This document shows, piece by piece, positions 27,912 through 37,481 of a DNA stretch of 64,000 nt. Location: the NCBI GenBank assembly GCA_017410165.1, contig JAFQRH010000004.1, positions 1 to 64,000 on the forward strand. The letters run 5' to 3'. Under the pieces are notes generated by a model. That model was not told the origin of the DNA. It did not search any database and worked only from the letters and a program-made list of their open reading frames with translations. The DNA is from Alistipes sp. (GTDB lineage Bacteria; Bacteroidota; Bacteroidia; Bacteroidales; Rikenellaceae). The first letter of the stretch is position 1; each line of letters begins with the position of its first letter. Position numbers and translations under genes: made by a program.

Positions 27912-30900
27912 TTAAAAGTTAATACCGAGACGAATGCTGTAAATACGCGGACGTGGGTAGATGTTACCATCGATACCGCCTGCAACAGAGGTTTCAGGAT
28001 CGAGACCGCTATACTTCGTCAGCACGAATACGTTCTGTACGCCGGCAGCCAAACGAATCGAGAGATTCGAGTCGCTGAAATTGCGGAACGTATAACCGAG
28101 GTTGATATCATCCATACGGAAGTAAGAAGCATCTTCGAGGAACATATCCGACAAGTGCTGCGGAGTGGTCGAGCTCTGGGTGAAGCCATACTTCGTAGCC
28201 GACGGCTGCGCATTTACCAAGTAACCCTTGTCGATTACATCACGATAGTACGACGTAGCCGAGCCACGCAATACATCGTTGAACATATAGTTGCCTGCCG
28301 TACCGTGACCGTTGAAACCGAAGTCCCAATTGCGGTAAGTGAGACGCAAGCTAATGCCATAGAAGAAGTCAGGATTAGGGCTCTTGTTGGTCATATAACG
28401 GTCGTTGTTGGTAATCTGACCATCGCCGTCACGATCTACGAGAGCATTCTGGATAGGTTTGCCGTTCTCGTCATAAACCTGCTGCCAGAGGTAGAAGGTG
28501 TGAGGAGCATAGCCCACCTTGTGCAACTGTGCAAGGTTACCTGTACCTGCACCGGTGCCACCAACTGCGATATTCTCCGAAGGGAGCTCGGTGATGAGCG
28601 TCTTCTGGAAAGTACCATTCAAACCGATAGTGAGGTTCCAATCCTCGGTATCAACCGGAACAACGTTCAAAGCAACCTCGACACCCTTGTTGAGCATCGA
28701 ACCGATGTTCTGATATACATAGTTCGAGAAGTTACCGCCGAGAGGTACGTTTACGTACGAGAGCAAGTCCTTCGTCTTACGATAGTAGAGCTCGACCGAA
28801 CCATTGATACGACCCTTCAAGAAGCCGAAGTCCAAACCTACGTTATAAGTAGTGGTCTCCTCCCACTTCAAGTTCTCATTGTAAGCGTGTGGGCGAACAG
28901 GATAGAAGAACTGATCAGGGCCCAACGGATACTGGGTTGCAGGGTCACGCGAAATCTCTGCGTACTGCAAACCTGCGTAGTTCTCGCCGAACTCCTGCTG
29001 ACCGGTGATACCCCAGCCCAAACGAAGTTTCAAAGCCGAAACGGCAGCAACATCCTCCAAGAACTTCTCCTGCTTGATGTTCCAAGCAGCAGCCACAGCA
29101 GGGAAGAAACCCCAACGGTTCTTACCTACGAAGCGCGACGAACCATCGGCACGCAACGTTGCGGTGAACAAGTAACGCGAATCAATCGAGTAGTTCACAC
29201 GACCATAGAACGAAACCAATACGTTACGGGTTGCATTGAAGGTCTGGCTACGAAGTTTGCTATCGAACTGCGATGCCGAAGCGTCAGCAGGAAGGATACG
29301 GCCGAACGTACTCGAATCGGTCGAAGAGTAGTTGCTCGACCACGAGTAACCGAGCATAGCGTTGAAGTTGTGGATACCCCACGTCTTCTGATAGTTTGCG
29401 TAGAACTCCAACAACGAGTTGCGGTGCAAGTTGGTGTACTTGTCATAAGTACCACGACCCTTGTATGCGCCGTCATCGTCATTGTTCCAGTTAGCGAAAA
29501 TCGAACCCGGGAGGTTACCCTTGTCACCTACCGTCTTGGTAACGTCGAGACCGAGGTTGAGATTGAAGCTCAAATCTTCGAGACCGTGTACCTTATAGTC
29601 GAGCTGGATGTTACCCAAAGCACGATACGAGTTGTTCTGATCCCATCTGTCGTAGAGGTACGAAAGCGGGTTCCACGAAGTCAGGTCGGTATTCCAGTTG
29701 CGGTAACCGTTGTTGTTCGTGCGATCAACATTGCCGTTTGCAAGACGGTTGTAAATGTCCTGCGTAGGGTCGTAGTAAACAGCCGAACCGATAACCGAAC
29801 CGTCTGCATAATTTGCACGGTTGTAGATACCCTTTGCGTTGAAATTAACCGAGAGGTGATCTTTCAAGAACTTTGGAGCCAAGCTAACGTCGAGCGTTAC
29901 ACGCTGGTTGTCCGACTTCTTAACAGTACCCTCATCGTAAACATAACCTGCCGATACACGATAAGGAAGTTTGCCGTTTGCACCATTGCCCGAAACCGAA
30001 ACATTCTGGTCGGTAGCCAAACCGATACGGTAGATTTGATCCTGCCAATCGGTATCGCTATTGCCAAACAGAGCGTTTGCCTTGTCTGCCAAATCAGGAT
30101 AGAGGCCGAGGATATACTCCTTGAACTGGCCGGCATTCATCATATCCATCGTGTTGTAGTTGTGCTTAACGCTGAAACTACCATTGTACGAAACACGTGG
30201 TTTGTCGCCCGAACCCTTCTTCGTAGTGATGAGGATGACACCATTCGATGCACGCGAACCGTAGATAGCGGTTGCCGATGCGTCCTTCAATACGGTGAAA
30301 GTCTCAATGTCGTTAGGGTTTACGGTAGCCAAGCCATTAGCCATACCCGGACCTGCATTGTCAGCAATAGGCACACCGTCGATAACGATGAGCGGGTTAT
30401 TGTTAGCCGACAACGACGCACCACCACGGATACGAATCTCGGCACCTGCACCCGGAGCACCACTGCTGGTAACGACGTTTACGCCCGGAACCTTACCACG
30501 GAGCAACTCCTGTGGCGAAGTGAGTGCACCACGGTTAATCTCTTCGGCTTTAACGGCGATAACCGAACCGGTCATATCGTCCTTCTTTACCGAACCGTAA
30601 CCGATGACTACCAACTCATCGAGTGCCAAAGCGTCCTCTTCGAGCACAACGCGCTCGAGTACAGACGAAGATGCAACGAGCTGCACGGTCTTGTAACCGA
30701 TGTAGCTGATTTCGACAAGCGAGTTGCTGTCTGCGACCGTCAAGAGGTACTGACCCTGCAAGTCGGTCATTGTGCCGTTGACTGTGCCGACTTCAACAAC
30801 GGACGCTCCGATGATTGGCGCACCACTGAGGTCGACAACGACACCTTTCACCTCATGTCTGCCCGCCTGAGCAGATACGAGGGGCGGGGTGATTATGCTT

Positions 30901-30947
30901 AATAGCATAAGCCCCAAACACATAGCTAGAAGTTTTTTCATAAACAT
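27912..30947 (-). CDS. susC: SusC/RagA TonB-dependent outer membrane transporter
   Basis: 1011 residues. A signal peptide to about residue 27 is followed by a carboxypeptidase-regulatory-like domain (VKGVVVDLSGAPIIGASVVEVG), the SusC signature ELVVIGYGSVKKDDMTGSV, a plug domain with SSGAPGAGAEIRIRGGASLSANNNPLIVIDG, and a 22-strand barrel ending IRLGINF with terminal Phe. It imports malto-oligosaccharides with energy from TonB-ExbBD. The second ATG (M3) gives a more usual start, MKKLLAMCLG. First of the outer membrane genes, behind the MFS gene by 39 bp. Confidence 0.96.
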   Translation of the reverse strand: MFMKKLLAMCLGLMLLSIITPPLVSAQAGRHEVKGVVVDLSGAPIIGASVVEVGTVNGTMTDLQGQYLLTVADSNSLVEISYIGYKTVQLVASSSVLERVVLEEDALALDELVVIGYGSVKKDDMTGSVIAVKAEEINRGALTSPQELLRGKVPGVNVVTSSGAPGAGAEIRIRGGASLSANNNPLIVIDGVPIADNAGPGMANGLATVNPNDIETFTVLKDASATAIYGSRASNGVILITTKKGSGDKPRVSYNGSFSVKHNYNTMDMMNAGQFKEYILGLYPDLADKANALFGNSDTDWQDQIYRIGLATDQNVSVSGNGANGKLPYRVSAGYVYDEGTVKKSDNQRVTLDVSLAPKFLKDHLSVNFNAKGIYNRANYADGSVIGSAVYYDPTQDIYNRLANGNVDRTNNNGYRNWNTDLTSWNPLSYLYDRWDQNNSYRALGNIQLDYKVHGLEDLSFNLNLGLDVTKTVGDKGNLPGSIFANWNNDDDGAYKGRGTYDKYTNLHRNSLLEFYANYQKTWGIHNFNAMLGYSWSSNYSSTDSSTFGRILPADASASQFDSKLRSQTFNATRNVLVSFYGRVNYSIDSRYLFTATLRADGSSRFVGKNRWGFFPAVAAAWNIKQEKFLEDVAAVSALKLRLGWGITGQQEFGENYAGLQYAEISRDPATQYPLGPDQFFYPVRPHAYNENLKWEETTTYNVGLDFGFLKGRINGSVELYYRKTKDLLSYVNVPLGGNFSNYVYQNIGSMLNKGVEVALNVVPVDTEDWNLTIGLNGTFQKTLITELPSENIAVGGTGAGTGNLAQLHKVGYAPHTFYLWQQVYDENGKPIQNALVDRDGDGQITNNDRYMTNKSPNPDFFYGISLRLTYRNWDFGFNGHGTAGNYMFNDVLRGSATSYYRDVIDKGYLVNAQPSATKYGFTQSSTTPQHLSDMFLEDASYFRMDDINLGYTFRNFSDSNLSIRLAAGVQNVFVLTKYSGLDPETSVAGGIDGNIYPRPRIYSIRLGINF

Positions 30948-30986
30948 TGTGTTAGTTAATAAATAAGTTAATTGTGAAAATATATT

Positions 30987-32300
30987 TTATGCTTTTTGTT
31001 GTTTCTCCTTAATAAATGGAACCGTAACGGCTCCAAGCAACAACGAAACACCGGCAACGACCAGCATCATAATCTGGCTGCTACCGACAAGCGACAAAAT
31101 CACTCCACCCAACAGGGCCGCTATAATCTGCGGCAAGCAAATCGTGCAGTTAAACAGACCGAGGTATGCGCCCATCGAGCTTCCCGACAACGAGTTGGTG
31201 AGCATTGCGAACGGCATCGCCAGCATTGCAGCCCAACCGCAACCGATCAAGATAAACGAGATGAATAACACGTATTGGTCGTGAACAAAATAGGTCGAAA
31301 TGAAACCGATTGCACCCAAAACAAGACTCAGCGAGTAGCCGACCTTCATATTGCGGAACAGTGGCAACACCATAGCCCACAACACCGAGCCGATTGCTTG
31401 CACGGCAAAGAGGACACCGACCCAGTTACCGGCACTCTGGTACTCCGGCGAAGTGGTGTTCATCGGATCGACACCCCACACGTTCTCGGCAATACCACCC
31501 GTCGTGTAGTTCCACATATAGAGGAATGCAAACCAGCAGAAGAACTGCACCAAACCAATCTGCCAGAAGGCCTTCGGTGCGTGGATGAGCAGATGTACGA
31601 GGTTTTTGCTCTCCTTCTCTTCGCTCTCGGTGATGTTGTGGAACTTGGCGTACTCCTGTGGAGGCATCTCCTTAACGGTAAAACCGGTATAAAGCACGCA
31701 AGCAATCATAATAGCTGCACCGGCATAGAAGGAGTAGGTTACCGAATCAGGAATCATTCCCTCGGGTGCGATATTGCTGATACCGACCCAAGTAAAGATG
31801 TAAGGGAAGAGATAACCAACAAGCGAACCGGCATTGCAGAGCATACTCTGAATCGAGTAGGCCTTCGACTTCTGCTGCTCGTTCACCATATCGCCCACCA
31901 TCATTTTGAACGGCTGCATCGCCATATTGATTGATGTATCGAGCAACATAAGCATTACCAATCCGAAGGCCATTGCCATCTTGACGGTCAGATTGAAACT
32001 TCCCGAATTAGGGAGCAATGCCATTACCAAAACCGCAACAAAGGCACCCAAATAGAGGTACGGCTTACGACGGCCCCAACGACACCAGGTTTTGTCGCTC
32101 CACGTTCCGACGAGTGGCTGAACAATCATACCCATCAGTGGCGGCAAAATCCAAAAATAGCTCAAATCGTGAGGGTCGGCACCAAGCGTCGCAAAGATAC
32201 GGCTGATGTTGGCACTCTGCAAGGCATAAGCAATCTGTACTCCGAAGAATCCGAAGCTCAGATTCCAAATTTGCCAAAACGATAAGTCTGGTTTTTTCAT
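30987..32300 (-). CDS. MFS sugar transporter (SLC45/GPH-like), first gene of the starch operon
   Basis: 437 residues, about 12 membrane helices. The N-terminus MKKPDLSFWQIWNLSFGFFGVQIAYALQSAN and the loop WCRWGRRKPY between helices 2 and 3 are typical of the maltose/sucrose-type MFS group common in Bacteroidales starch loci. Its position at the head of the operon argues for import of glucose, maltose or maltotriose across the inner membrane. A 284-bp AT-rich gap separates it from the divergent sensor kinase. Confidence 0.87.
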   Translation of the reverse strand: MKKPDLSFWQIWNLSFGFFGVQIAYALQSANISRIFATLGADPHDLSYFWILPPLMGMIVQPLVGTWSDKTWCRWGRRKPYLYLGAFVAVLVMALLPNSGSFNLTVKMAMAFGLVMLMLLDTSINMAMQPFKMMVGDMVNEQQKSKAYSIQSMLCNAGSLVGYLFPYIFTWVGISNIAPEGMIPDSVTYSFYAGAAIMIACVLYTGFTVKEMPPQEYAKFHNITESEEKESKNLVHLLIHAPKAFWQIGLVQFFCWFAFLYMWNYTTGGIAENVWGVDPMNTTSPEYQSAGNWVGVLFAVQAIGSVLWAMVLPLFRNMKVGYSLSLVLGAIGFISTYFVHDQYVLFISFILIGCGWAAMLAMPFAMLTNSLSGSSMGAYLGLFNCTICLPQIIAALLGGVILSLVGSSQIMMLVVAGVSLLLGAVTVPFIKEKQQKA

Positions 32301-32584
32301 ATTAAATTTTACTTTATTAAAAATTCTTAAAAATTTTTCAATTCCACGTATTGATTATACAAATTTTAATAAAATTTAGATAACAGAAAAATAAGAAGTG
32401 ACGAACGGCGCAAATTATAGTATGAAATGCTAAAAAAAGAGCGTGAATGGATAGCCAATTTCGCGCATTTCGTCAAAATAATTGATAATTTATATTTGTA
32501 AAATCCGCTTTTTTGTATTAATTTTGAACTCTACAACGGCAAATACACAACAATATTAAATTTTTTATTAAATTTTCTTAAAAA
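32301..32584. promoter_or_regulatory. Divergent control region between starch operon and LytS/LytTR pair
   Basis: AT-rich, no gene. A near-identical motif of about 21 bp, TTTATTAAA then TTCTTAAAAA separated by two variable bases, occurs in the same orientation at 32313-32333 and 32564-32584, next to both start codons. No exact TAnnTTTG is seen toward the starch operon, which fits an activator-dependent promoter. The two motif copies are candidate regulator sites. Confidence 0.5.
32468..32498 (+). promoter_or_regulatory. Promoter of the LytS-like/LytTR genes
   Basis: TTTC (32468-32471), 19 nt, TATATTTG (32491-32498). The ATG is at 32585, leaving an 80-nt leader. Confidence 0.45.
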
Positions 32585-33967
32585 ATGAAAGAGTTACGAA
32601 ACTCGTACATCATACATATTTTTGCCATTGCTCACGCTGCAATCGTGTTGCTATGTTCAGCGATGAACATTCGCGACGAACTCGTGCTGACGGTCGCCAC
32701 CGTAACAATGATTGCGTTGATTGCTGTTCGTAAAAACCAAGGTATAGGCCTTATTGCCGCCTGTGTCATTGCCGGCAATCTGCTCGGATTTGTCATCGGT
32801 ACGTACGGGGCAAAGGCATTAGCCGTATTTATCTCGCACGACGCTCTTATTCACGCGATTACTTCATTCATAACAACAGAAATTCTCGGTTTCGGGCTGT
32901 TGATGTTATTCAACTCCGTGAATGCTCACAAGAGCGAAAACGATATGCCCGCCAACAGGTGGTTACCAAATATGTCGCAAGTCATTATGGTAATTGCGGT
33001 ACTGATGTTACTTCGCATACTCTATTCGCGTCTATTCAGCAATATGCTGACAGAGGAAGCGGTAAATCTATCGTTTCGATTGCTACTTGGCAACTCACTG
33101 GCAATCATTGTGCTTATCTGCTGCAACATCATATATCTGCTTATCGCACAGCGTTGCTCGTGGTTCTCGCATCCGTGGGGATACATCCTCGGCCTTGTAA
33201 CCGAAACCGGCGTATTGGCATCTGTCAGTGCAATTATCATCGGCTACGACCTGCCATTCGGTACCGAGCAGCCGTTTGCCGAGGCAACGTTTATGCAGTT
33301 GTGCTCGATTACAATGTTGGCTAATCTTGCGATTTACGTCGTTCTCGTTCTGCTATCGTACGTTCAGCAAACGCGCACAAAGATTCGTCACGAGCAAGAA
33401 AAACGTCATTTTGCACAATTTCAGTACAACACTCTTAAACAGCAAGTTAATCCGCATTTCCTCTTCAACTCATTGAACATCCTAAACGGACTCATCGACG
33501 AGGGGAAAAATAGCGAAGCAGGAGAGTATGTTCGCCAACTTGCCGCACTTTATCGTTATATGCTGCGCAACGACAACGAGCAGATTGTGCGCCTGCAAGA
33601 GGAGTTGGATTTTATCGAACGATATATCAAACTATTGCGCGTGCGTTTCCCGAACGGCTTCACCATCGAGTATCAAATCGCACCGGAAGCAACCATCAAA
33701 GGCATTGTTCCGTGCAGTCTGCAAATGCTAATCGAAAACGCATTCAAACACAATGTCGTACACGCCAACACCCCGCTACACATCCGTATCGAAGCGTCGG
33801 AAGCGTGCATAAGCGTACACAATAATCTGCAACCAAAGTACTCCAAGGCAGATAGCACACGCCTCGGATTGAAAAACATATCAAAACAGTATCTAAATGC
33901 GGTTGGTCGAGATATAAAAATCGAAAAAACAGCCGATTCGTACCGCGTAGAATTACCTTTAATTTAA
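32585..33967 (+). CDS. LytS/YehU-type membrane sensor histidine kinase
   Basis: 460 residues. About seven hydrophobic segments fill residues 1-260 and no periplasmic sensor domain is seen. The His_kinase (PF06580) core follows: H-box QQVNPHFLFNSLNIL (phospho-acceptor His), then LQEELDFIERYIKLLRVRF, N-box LQMLIENAFKHNVVH and a final LGLKNISKQYL in place of a classical G-box, as usual for this family. It would phosphorylate the response regulator 24 bp downstream. Divergent from the starch operon, so it is the best local candidate for its control. Confidence 0.9.
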   Translation: MKELRNSYIIHIFAIAHAAIVLLCSAMNIRDELVLTVATVTMIALIAVRKNQGIGLIAACVIAGNLLGFVIGTYGAKALAVFISHDALIHAITSFITTEILGFGLLMLFNSVNAHKSENDMPANRWLPNMSQVIMVIAVLMLLRILYSRLFSNMLTEEAVNLSFRLLLGNSLAIIVLICCNIIYLLIAQRCSWFSHPWGYILGLVTETGVLASVSAIIIGYDLPFGTEQPFAEATFMQLCSITMLANLAIYVVLVLLSYVQQTRTKIRHEQEKRHFAQFQYNTLKQQVNPHFLFNSLNILNGLIDEGKNSEAGEYVRQLAALYRYMLRNDNEQIVRLQEELDFIERYIKLLRVRFPNGFTIEYQIAPEATIKGIVPCSLQMLIENAFKHNVVHANTPLHIRIEASEACISVHNNLQPKYSKADSTRLGLKNISKQYLNAVGRDIKIEKTADSYRVELPLI

Positions 33968-33991
33968 GACAACCAACAAACATTATACCAA

Positions 33992-34762
33992 ATGAATATA
34001 CTTATTATAGAAGACGAGATTGTCGCCCAGCAGGCGTTGGCACGAATGTTGGTCAATACATTTCCGGACGTCGAGATATGCGGCATTTTAGACAGCGTGC
34101 ACGACACTATCGACTATCTGGAAAATGCCAAATCGTATCCCGATATAATATTTATGGATGTTGAGTTATCCGACGGAAAATGTTTCGACATCTTTGAGCG
34201 AACAGAGATACACTGCCCGGTGATTATGGTAACGGCCTACGACAACTATGCAGTCAAGGCGTTTGAGGTCAATTCGGTTGATTATCTACTCAAACCGGTC
34301 GATGTTGACGACCTGCGTCGCGCTATTGAACGTTGTCGCAAACGCAAAGAAAGCGGGGGGGGGCTCGATATCAAGGAGTTAAAAGCTATGATGACAAGCA
34401 CCACAGCAAAACGCTACAAACAACGATACCTGCTACGCTATAACGACAAGATTGTGATGGTCGATACAGCGCAGATTGCATATTTCTACTCGGAGGATGG
34501 TTGCACATACCTTATGACGGCCGCCGGCGAGCGATATCTTATGGACGTTTCGCTCGACGTTGTGAGCAAAGAGCTCGATCCGGCACATTTCTTCCGTATT
34601 TCGCGCAGTTGTATTGTTGCTGATAGCAGTATCGGTAATGTCGCCAAGCGTCTCGGCAACCGCATTAAACTGACGCTTAAACCGGCAAGCGATATCGATT
34701 CCTTTGTAAGCCGCTCGAAGACCGCCGATTTCCTCACTTGGCTCGAACACGGAGAGCAATAA
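33992..34762 (+). CDS. LytTR family response regulator
   Basis: 256 residues. Receiver domain 1-120 with acidic pocket EDE near the start, phospho-acceptor Asp in DIIFMDVELSDG, and conserved Lys in VDYLLKPVD. A linker RCRKRKESGGGLDIKE contains three Gly codons made of a run of nine G (34355-34363). The LytTR DNA-binding domain occupies about 150-250 (RYLLRYNDKIVMVDTAQIAYFYSEDGCTYL, then HFFRISRSCIV). A frameshift in the G-run would remove the DNA-binding domain. Pairs with the upstream kinase. Confidence 0.92.
   Translation: MNILIIEDEIVAQQALARMLVNTFPDVEICGILDSVHDTIDYLENAKSYPDIIFMDVELSDGKCFDIFERTEIHCPVIMVTAYDNYAVKAFEVNSVDYLLKPVDVDDLRRAIERCRKRKESGGGLDIKELKAMMTSTTAKRYKQRYLLRYNDKIVMVDTAQIAYFYSEDGCTYLMTAAGERYLMDVSLDVVSKELDPAHFFRISRSCIVADSSIGNVAKRLGNRIKLTLKPASDIDSFVSRSKTADFLTWLEHGEQ
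34355..34363 (+). repeat. G9 homopolymer in the response regulator linker
   Basis: Nine consecutive G in frame as Gly-Gly-Gly between the receiver and LytTR domains. Such tracts can slip during replication. Confidence 0.9.
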
Positions 34763-34783
34763 TATCCGCACGATACACCAAAC

Positions 34784-34819
34784 AAAAAGCCACAAACGAT
34801 TCTGCATTTGTGGCTTTTT
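34784..34819. terminator. Bidirectional terminator between LytTR gene and maf
   Basis: AAAAAGCCACAAA pairs with TTTGTGGCTTTTT across 10 nt, with A- and T-runs at the two ends. It serves both convergent genes. Confidence 0.9.
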
Positions 34820-34841
34820 GCCGTACGTTTATTTTGCTATG

Positions 34842-35432
34842 CTATAAGAATTTATCCAACTCTACATAAAGTTTCTGTACGGGCAATCCCATCACATTGA
34901 AAAACGACCCCTCTATCGACTCGATAGCGACATACCCTATCCACTCCTGAATGCCGTATGCACCCGCCTTGTCGAACGGCCGATATTCACGAATATAATA
35001 TGCAATCTCCTCGTCGGAAAGCGTGCGAAAAACCACTCGGCTCTCTACCGAAAACGAGCGTTCGCGCTCCGCCGTACGCAGTGTAACTCCCGTGATGACT
35101 TGATGCGCGCGACCGGATAGAAGTCGCAACATTCGTACTGCATCCTGTTCGTCGGTCGGCTTGCCAAGTATCGTATCATCGACAATCACCACCGTATCTG
35201 CCGTTACAAGCACATCGTTCGGCGCAAGTGCGTGCGGATAGAATCGACTCTTCTGTTGCGAAATATACTCTGCTACCCCGCTACTCGGCATATCGGTAGG
35301 AAAACTCTCGTCGCAATCGAATTTTGCCGCGACATCAAATACCAAACCGCAATCGGCAAGCAGTTGTCTGCGACGTGGCGATGCAGATGCAAGTATTAGG
35401 TGATACGATTTAAGTTTTTCGTGTAGTAACAT
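34842..35432 (-). CDS. maf: Maf family nucleotide pyrophosphatase
   Basis: 196 residues, the typical Maf length. N-terminal LILASASPRRRQLLADCGL is the family signature; further motifs are DVLVTADTVVIVDDTILGKP and RAHQVITGVTLR, ending EGSFFNVMGLPVQKLY. Members hydrolyse non-canonical or modified nucleoside triphosphates (dTTP/UTP-type in the YhdE group). Cytosolic housekeeping gene. Confidence 0.95.
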   Translation of the reverse strand: MLLHEKLKSYHLILASASPRRRQLLADCGLVFDVAAKFDCDESFPTDMPSSGVAEYISQQKSRFYPHALAPNDVLVTADTVVIVDDTILGKPTDEQDAVRMLRLLSGRAHQVITGVTLRTAERERSFSVESRVVFRTLSDEEIAYYIREYRPFDKAGAYGIQEWIGYVAIESIEGSFFNVMGLPVQKLYVELDKFL

Positions 35433-35628
35433 ATCTGTTATTTTGTTGTAAAAAGAGACACGGCACGCACGCAGTAACGATATGGCTTGCAGTTGTCAAA
35501 CTTGCTTCTGTCGGCAAAGTTCACAAGCGATGCAAAGTATTTGGCAAATTCATTTTTCGCATACCGTAAGAACTAACGTAAATTTTAATACACCCTCCCC
35601 GAACATTATCTGCGTACGTAATTTATAA
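35433..35628. other. Intergenic spacer between maf and FAH-like gene
   Basis: 196 bp without a convincing gene, hairpin or consensus promoter. Nothing further is seen. Confidence 0.5.
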
Positions 35629-36201
35629 CTATTTTATCATAAAGTTCAATTCATCATTTTCGTCGAGCGACACCCGTACGTTGTTACCCATACGGACAGT
35701 CACATCGGCAGGCATCGGCACCGCTACAATATCGCCCGTCTTCAAGGTTAGCGACTGCGAAGCACGACTCACACACTCGTTTATCGAAGAGCGCATCTTA
35801 TCAATGGCGAACGACTGTACAATCGCACCATTAACGCACATCTGCACACTTCCATCTCCGATAGCCGACGGCTCCTTCATTTCGGGCGAAACGGCAAACG
35901 AACGATCGAATGTATATGCCTCTTCGCACGGCCGACCCTCTGCCAACGCCTTCTGCATCACATCGCGCGCGACAAACGTAACGCCCACACCTATCGCATC
36001 ATAGCAACGCGATGCAAATCGCACATCCAGACACTTTGCCAAGCGTGTTATGCGCACCAATACAGCGCATCCACAGACAACATCTGTCGAGAAGTGAGGC
36101 ATATAGAAGTCGTCGTTATTACGTAATACTGCCGTATCGGGGCGCAAGGAGACGTAGATTTGTCCCTCGCTAAACACATTCTCTACACAAACTATCTTCA
36201 T
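35629..36201 (-). CDS. FAH-family protein with degenerate metal site
   Basis: 190 residues. Segments DTAVLRNNDDFYMPHFS, FASRCYDAIGVGVTFVARDVMQKAL and GDGSVQMCVNG follow the fumarylacetoacetate hydrolase/isomerase family as found in Bacteroidales. The usual metal-binding E-x-E (as in HYEVEL) is here VVCGCAVL, and the Asp expected in GIGIDFTARD is Thr (GVGVTFVARD). The N-terminal GRNY..H segment is also absent. The protein is therefore likely without hydrolase activity, or has a changed function. It overlaps lpxB by 4 bp, so it is cotranscribed. Confidence 0.7.
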   Translation of the reverse strand: MKIVCVENVFSEGQIYVSLRPDTAVLRNNDDFYMPHFSTDVVCGCAVLVRITRLAKCLDVRFASRCYDAIGVGVTFVARDVMQKALAEGRPCEEAYTFDRSFAVSPEMKEPSAIGDGSVQMCVNGAIVQSFAIDKMRSSINECVSRASQSLTLKTGDIVAVPMPADVTVRMGNNVRVSLDENDELNFMIK

Positions 36202-37331
36202 CGCCTTAAACTTTTAACCATATCGGCAGCAAATCGTGCCGAAGCACCCTCTGCGCCAATCATCTGTTTCAACTCTGCAAAATCGGCGAGCATCGACTCT
36301 CGCTTTGCTCCGCCCGGCAGTATCGAGCGCAACTCTTCCGTTGCGGACTCTACATTCAGTTTTGCGCACACAATCTCGCGTACGGCTTCTCGATTAAGGT
36401 TTATATTAACCAGTGAAACATACGGAATTTTAAGCACATACGGACGTAGCACCTCGTACAGTTTCGGAATATGATACAGCACCATCTCCGGCACACCCAT
36501 CAGCGCGGTCTCTAATGTTGCCGTTCCCGATGTGACCACCGCAGCAACACTCGCCGCAAGGGTTTGTTGCGTTTTATCGCAGACGTATTTCACCGGCGAA
36601 TTATTGCCGTCCATATATTGCAGATACACCCGCTTGTCAATCCACGGCACAGCGGTTACAACAAACTGATACTCCGGAAACTGCTTTGCGAGCATAACCA
36701 TATCGGGCAGATTCTCTCTGATTTCCGACGTGCGGCTACCCGCCAATAATGCAACAATCGGACGTTCGTCCAATCCATTTTCGCGCAAAAACTCCTCGCG
36801 CGGAGGCATTGACGCTGCGCGTTCTACGATATCATCGACAAGTGGATTTCCACAAAATATCGGCTCAATACCTTTGCCGCGAAAGTACTCCGTCTCGAAA
36901 GGAAATATCGTATATAGCCGATCGACATATCGACGTAACCCCTTCACGCGCCACTCTTTCCACGCCCACACCTTTGGGGCAATATAGTAATATACGCGGA
37001 TTCCTCGCTCGTGAGCCCACTTTGCAATACGCATATTGAACGATGGGTAGTCGATAAGTATCACTACATCGGGCGCAAACTGCTCAATATCACGTTTGCA
37101 GGCATCTATCTGTCCGAAGATGGTTTTCAAGTTGCGCACGACTTGCGCAATACCGAAGAACGACATCTGCTTATAGTGTTTCAGCAGATTTTCGCATCCC
37201 CCGACCTGCGCCATTCTATCGCCTCCGCAGAAACGAAATTGCGCATCGGAATCCTCGGCTGCAATCGCACGCATCAGTTTACTGCCGTGCAAATCACCCG
37301 ACGGCTCACCAGCGATTATATAATATTTCAT
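36198..37331 (-). CDS. lpxB: Lipid-A-disaccharide synthase
   Basis: 377 residues, normal for LpxB. N-terminal YYIIAGEPSGDLHGSKLM is the family signature; MAQVGG, DYPSFNMRIAKWA, YYIAPKVWAWKEWR and LPFETEYFRGKGI-like FPFETEYFRGKGIEPIFCGNP are all present, as is the C-terminal SGTATLETALMGVPEMVLY. It joins UDP-2,3-diacylglucosamine and lipid X to form the lipid A disaccharide at the inner membrane. Followed by the overlapping FAH-like gene. Confidence 0.96.
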   Translation of the reverse strand: MKYYIIAGEPSGDLHGSKLMRAIAAEDSDAQFRFCGGDRMAQVGGCENLLKHYKQMSFFGIAQVVRNLKTIFGQIDACKRDIEQFAPDVVILIDYPSFNMRIAKWAHERGIRVYYYIAPKVWAWKEWRVKGLRRYVDRLYTIFPFETEYFRGKGIEPIFCGNPLVDDIVERAASMPPREEFLRENGLDERPIVALLAGSRTSEIRENLPDMVMLAKQFPEYQFVVTAVPWIDKRVYLQYMDGNNSPVKYVCDKTQQTLAASVAAVVTSGTATLETALMGVPEMVLYHIPKLYEVLRPYVLKIPYVSLVNINLNREAVREIVCAKLNVESATEELRSILPGGAKRESMLADFAELKQMIGAEGASARFAADMVKSLRR

Positions 37332-37407
37332 ATTATATAAATTGACAATTGATAATTAAAAATTGACAATTAAATGTACTTTTTGCTATTAGCCATTAGC
37401 GCAGCAA

Positions 37408-37481
37408 AATGGCATGCGCTCACTTTGTTCACTGAATGACAACGAATGGCATGCGCTCGTTACACTCGCTGAATGGCAAAG
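37408..37481. repeat. 37-bp imperfect direct repeat, two copies
   Basis: Copies start at 37408 and 37445 with identical AATGGCATGCGCTC and a similar tail ending CTGAATGRCAA. It resembles dispersed non-coding intergenic repeats of Bacteroidales. Confidence 0.65.

Noticed and set aside
28155..30902. 915-codon open frame antisense to susC
   Set aside because: It mirrors susC codon structure, has no domain pattern, no promoter and no signal; it arises from the codon bias of the real gene.
32585..34762. Regulator of lrgAB as in Gram-positive lytSR-lrgAB
   Set aside because: The lrgAB pair is 12 kb away in a different transcription context; the kinase/regulator adjoin the starch operon instead.
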